DNA of 7,451 nt from Candidatus Uhrbacteria bacterium (GTDB lineage Bacteria > Patescibacteriota > Patescibacteriia > 2-12-FULL-60-25): contig JAHFIK010000013.1 in assembly GCA_023246415.1 (NCBI GenBank), forward strand, positions 9,663-17,113. Direction: 5' to 3'. The notes below the pieces were generated by a model that searched no databases, was not told the origin of the DNA, and saw only the letters and a list, made by a program, of their open reading frames with translations. A program made the position numbers and the translations under genes. Every line of letters starts with the position of its first letter. Within the stretch, counting starts at the first letter, position 1. This document shows, in pieces, positions 5,929-7,451 of this stretch.

Positions 5929-5930
5929 CC

Positions 5931-6401
5931 ATGACCGAACCAGCAGCAAGAAAACAAATCTTCGTCATCACCGCACCATCAATCGTCGAAACAAAAATGG
6001 TCAGCTGGGCATTCATGATGAAAGATAAGATCCCGTATGATCGTTTTTCTTCATTTGCCGATACCTTTGGATACCTTTCTCTCAATACAAAGAGCGATGA
6101 CCATGTCGATCCGTGGAAATTCGTCAGAAACGAGCCCGGAGCGGTTGGTGACGACGGTGTGAAGCGTTGGACGCTGAATATTTTCAACGCAGGGAATCGA
6201 GGAGGGCCAATCCTCGCTGGCGGCGTCAACGAAACACCAAACGATCCGTATGAGCCAGGTCTCGCAAAACTCCTCGAAGAGGCACCGAAATGCGTTCTCC
6301 TGATGCATCGAGACCTCTTCGAGCGATTCGAAATGGCTGCAACCTCTCAACATTTCCAGGTGGACGTCCACCATCACGATTCAGAACTTGAAACCGGATG
6401 A
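5931..6401 (+). CDS. Hypothetical protein, 156 residues, function unknown
   Basis: I do not recognise this protein. It looks soluble, with no signal peptide or membrane segment. Residues 9-18 (a hydrophobic strand ending TAPS) open the fold; 23-53 is mixed aromatic and polar; 55-80 is acidic and includes SDDHVDPWKF; 81-98 (TLNIFNAGNRGGPILAGG) is glycine-rich and could be a loop or ligand site. Residues 120-147 read as strand-helix-strand, and the tail is His-rich (HFQVDVHHHD, 141-150), a possible metal site. The start at 5931 is set by GGAGGAG and by the promoter position. It is divergent from the HIT-type gene with shared repeats at both transcript starts, so the two may be co-regulated. It is probably a real gene because of its good signals and ordinary composition, but its job is unknown. 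Confidence 0.7.
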   Translation: MTEPAARKQIFVITAPSIVETKMVSWAFMMKDKIPYDRFSSFADTFGYLSLNTKSDDHVDPWKFVRNEPGAVGDDGVKRWTLNIFNAGNRGGPILAGGVNETPNDPYEPGLAKLLEEAPKCVLLMHRDLFERFEMAATSQHFQVDVHHHDSELETG

Positions 6402-6414
6402 CGCATCGCGTCAT
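6398..6414 (+). other. Small hairpin at the stop codon of the hypothetical gene
   Basis: ATGACGC (6398-6404) pairs perfectly with GCGTCAT (6408-6414) around a three-base loop, and the TGA stop (6399-6401) is inside the stem. No T-tract follows, so it is not a typical intrinsic terminator by itself. Confidence 0.4.
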
Positions 6415-6425
6415 TCACGACTCAC

Positions 6426-6452
6426 ACGCCTCGATCTCGCTGATCGAGGCGT
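6426..6452. terminator. Hairpin between convergent genes, probable terminator
   Basis: An 11-bp perfect stem pairs 6426-6436 (ACGCCTCGATC) with 6442-6452 (GATCGAGGCGT) around a five-base loop. It lies between the stops of the hypothetical gene (6401) and the GH3 gene (6462). The plus-strand flank TGCTCTTAAT is only mildly T-rich, and the minus-strand flank is not. It may act on both strands or only as an mRNA 3' end. Confidence 0.55.
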
Positions 6453-6461
6453 TGCTCTTAA

Positions 6462-7451
6462 TCAGAGTCCAAATCCACGCGAAAAGAGTACCGGTTTTCC
6501 ATCCACGGTCTTTCCATTTGTTGAAATCGGAAGTTGTGTCGTATTCGCGGGCCAGGGGAGCGGCAATTTTCCTGTAAACGGGCGCTTCCCGAAGAGGACA
6601 TCCGCAACACCTTCTCCTTCGCTTCCTGGGAGCCACGCCTCCACAAACGCATCCCATTTTGGAAGCTCATCAGCGATCATCATGGGGCGACCGGAAATCA
6701 GGACCACGACCACACGTTTGCAATGTATCTGAAGGCGTGAAATGGCGTCTAGATCGGCTTGATCGATATTTAAGCGTTCGTTATCACCCCACCCTTCTGC
6801 ATAGGGCTTCTCGCTGATCACAGCGATCCCGACGTCTGCCAGCATCGTGCTGGTCGCGAATTTTCCATCGCGATCATACGCAATTCGCGTCGAAGAGGAC
6901 ACGGTTTGTTTGATTCCTTGAAGAATCGACGTCCCGCCAGGAAGCCAGTTCCCATCAATCCCTTGCCATTCTACCGTCCAAGCGCCAGATTGTCGGCCGA
7001 CGTTGTCCGCCGCGCTCCCTGCAATGAGAAGGGAGTTGATGTGTGGCGACAATGGGAGTGTCGCATGCTCATTTTTTAAGAGGACGAGTGATTTCACGAC
7101 GGCTTCGCGCGCAATCGCCCGGTGATCAGATGATCCGATAAACGAACGGTTCATCTCCGTGATCGGTCGATCGACCACACCGGATTCAAACTTTGCGAGC
7201 AAGATCCGATGCACCGCATCATTAATGCGTGACTGAGGGATATCGCCGCTTTCAACGGCCAGCCGCATGTTCATCAAGAACGTCTTGTAATCAAACGGGA
7301 GCATTACCATATCAACGCCAGCATTTACCGCATCCACGAGCGCTGTATATTGATTTGACTGATGTTCATACACGCCATACCAGTCTGAAACGACAAATCC
7401 GGAAAATCCAAGCTTCCCCTTCAGTGAATCCGTAATGAGCGACCGTTGGTA
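6462..7451 (-). CDS. Glycoside hydrolase family 3 (beta-glucosidase type), 5' end outside the window
   Basis: The visible 329 residues are the C-terminal half or more of a GH3 enzyme, which releases sugars from the non-reducing ends of beta-glucans or related glycosides. The frame stays open to the window edge. Numbering from the edge, residues 13-24 (KLGFSGFVVSDW) hold the catalytic nucleophile Asp23 in the SDW motif. The end of the (beta/alpha)8 domain follows, then the second domain: a VVKSLVLLKN segment, WTVEWQG and LPGGTSIL, then SEKPYAEGWGD (213-223), where one of the two Glu residues matches the acid/base of barley ExoI-type enzymes. The chain ends with ISGRPM, a GEGVADVLFG segment and SRGFGL. 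Both catalytic regions are intact, so it is probably active. A GTG at 7371-7373 is internal, not the start. Location cannot be judged because the signal-peptide end is missing. Confidence 0.93.
   Translation of the reverse strand, partial: YQRSLITDSLKGKLGFSGFVVSDWYGVYEHQSNQYTALVDAVNAGVDMVMLPFDYKTFLMNMRLAVESGDIPQSRINDAVHRILLAKFESGVVDRPITEMNRSFIGSSDHRAIAREAVVKSLVLLKNEHATLPLSPHINSLLIAGSAADNVGRQSGAWTVEWQGIDGNWLPGGTSILQGIKQTVSSSTRIAYDRDGKFATSTMLADVGIAVISEKPYAEGWGDNERLNIDQADLDAISRLQIHCKRVVVVLISGRPMMIADELPKWDAFVEAWLPGSEGEGVADVLFGKRPFTGKLPLPWPANTTQLPISTNGKTVDGKPVLFSRGFGL

Noticed and set aside
5886..5930. TTG at 5886 as start of the hypothetical gene
   Set aside because: The TTG is part of a perfect -35 box (TTGACA), and a strong GGAGGAG precedes the ATG at 5931.
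6360..6371. 12-bp palindrome GTGGACGTCCAC
   Set aside because: It lies inside the coding sequence of the hypothetical gene far from any promoter; it is most likely a by-product of codons for Val-Asp-Val-His.
7371..7373. GTG as start of a 303-residue GH3-like protein
   Set aside because: The frame remains open to the window edge, and the upstream residues include the GH3 nucleophile motif SDW, so the gene continues beyond the window.
1..7451. CRISPR array, insertion sequence, tRNA, rRNA or phage genes
   Set aside because: No regularly spaced repeats, transposase motifs or structured RNA gene patterns were seen on either strand.

Overview
The window most resembles a bacterial chromosome from the Candidate Phyla Radiation (Patescibacteria). 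This is an inference. It rests mainly on the first gene, which carries two CxxC-x17-CxxC zinc-ribbon modules, a domain best known from that group, and on several start codons placed almost directly at strong sigma70-type promoters without ribosome binding sites. TGA is used as a stop codon (for example at 1701-1703 and 2150-2152), so the code is the standard bacterial one and not the recoded Gracilibacteria/Absconditabacteria code. Base composition is mid-range, except for one AT-rich gene at 1700-2152.

Layout on the plus strand, left half: (i) a single-gene unit with a textbook promoter (14-42), a zinc-ribbon protein with a basic tail (52-720) and a strong intrinsic terminator (734-767); (ii) an extended -10 promoter (777-785), an EamA-type drug/metabolite transporter (795-1703) and, overlapping it by ATGA, a small AT-rich membrane protein (1700-2152), closed by a terminator (2190-2220); (iii) an operon of an ABC ATPase (2244-3146), its ABC-2 permease (3151-3906) and a glutathione S-transferase-like protein (3922-4536). 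The ABC pair plus GST reads like an efflux/detoxification cassette, although the substrate is unknown.

Right half: a hairpin (4578-4605) lies between the GST gene and a convergent minus-strand gene (4644-5768). That gene encodes a histidine-triad nucleotidyltransferase/phosphorylase of the GalT/VTC2/DUF4922 kind. It is divergent from an unrecognised 156-residue protein (5931-6401). The 162-bp gap between them has back-to-back candidate promoters, two adjacent palindromes, and a 10-bp sequence repeated near both predicted transcript starts, which suggests coordinated control. The window ends with a minus-strand GH3 beta-glucosidase-type gene (6462-7451) whose 5' end lies outside.

The clearest unusual signal is a split in translation-initiation style. 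The three left-hand transcription units appear leaderless or nearly so, while the divergent pair on the right has strong Shine-Dalgarno sequences. I see no CRISPR array, insertion sequence, rRNA, tRNA or phage gene. No gene-free gap exceeds about 165 bp.
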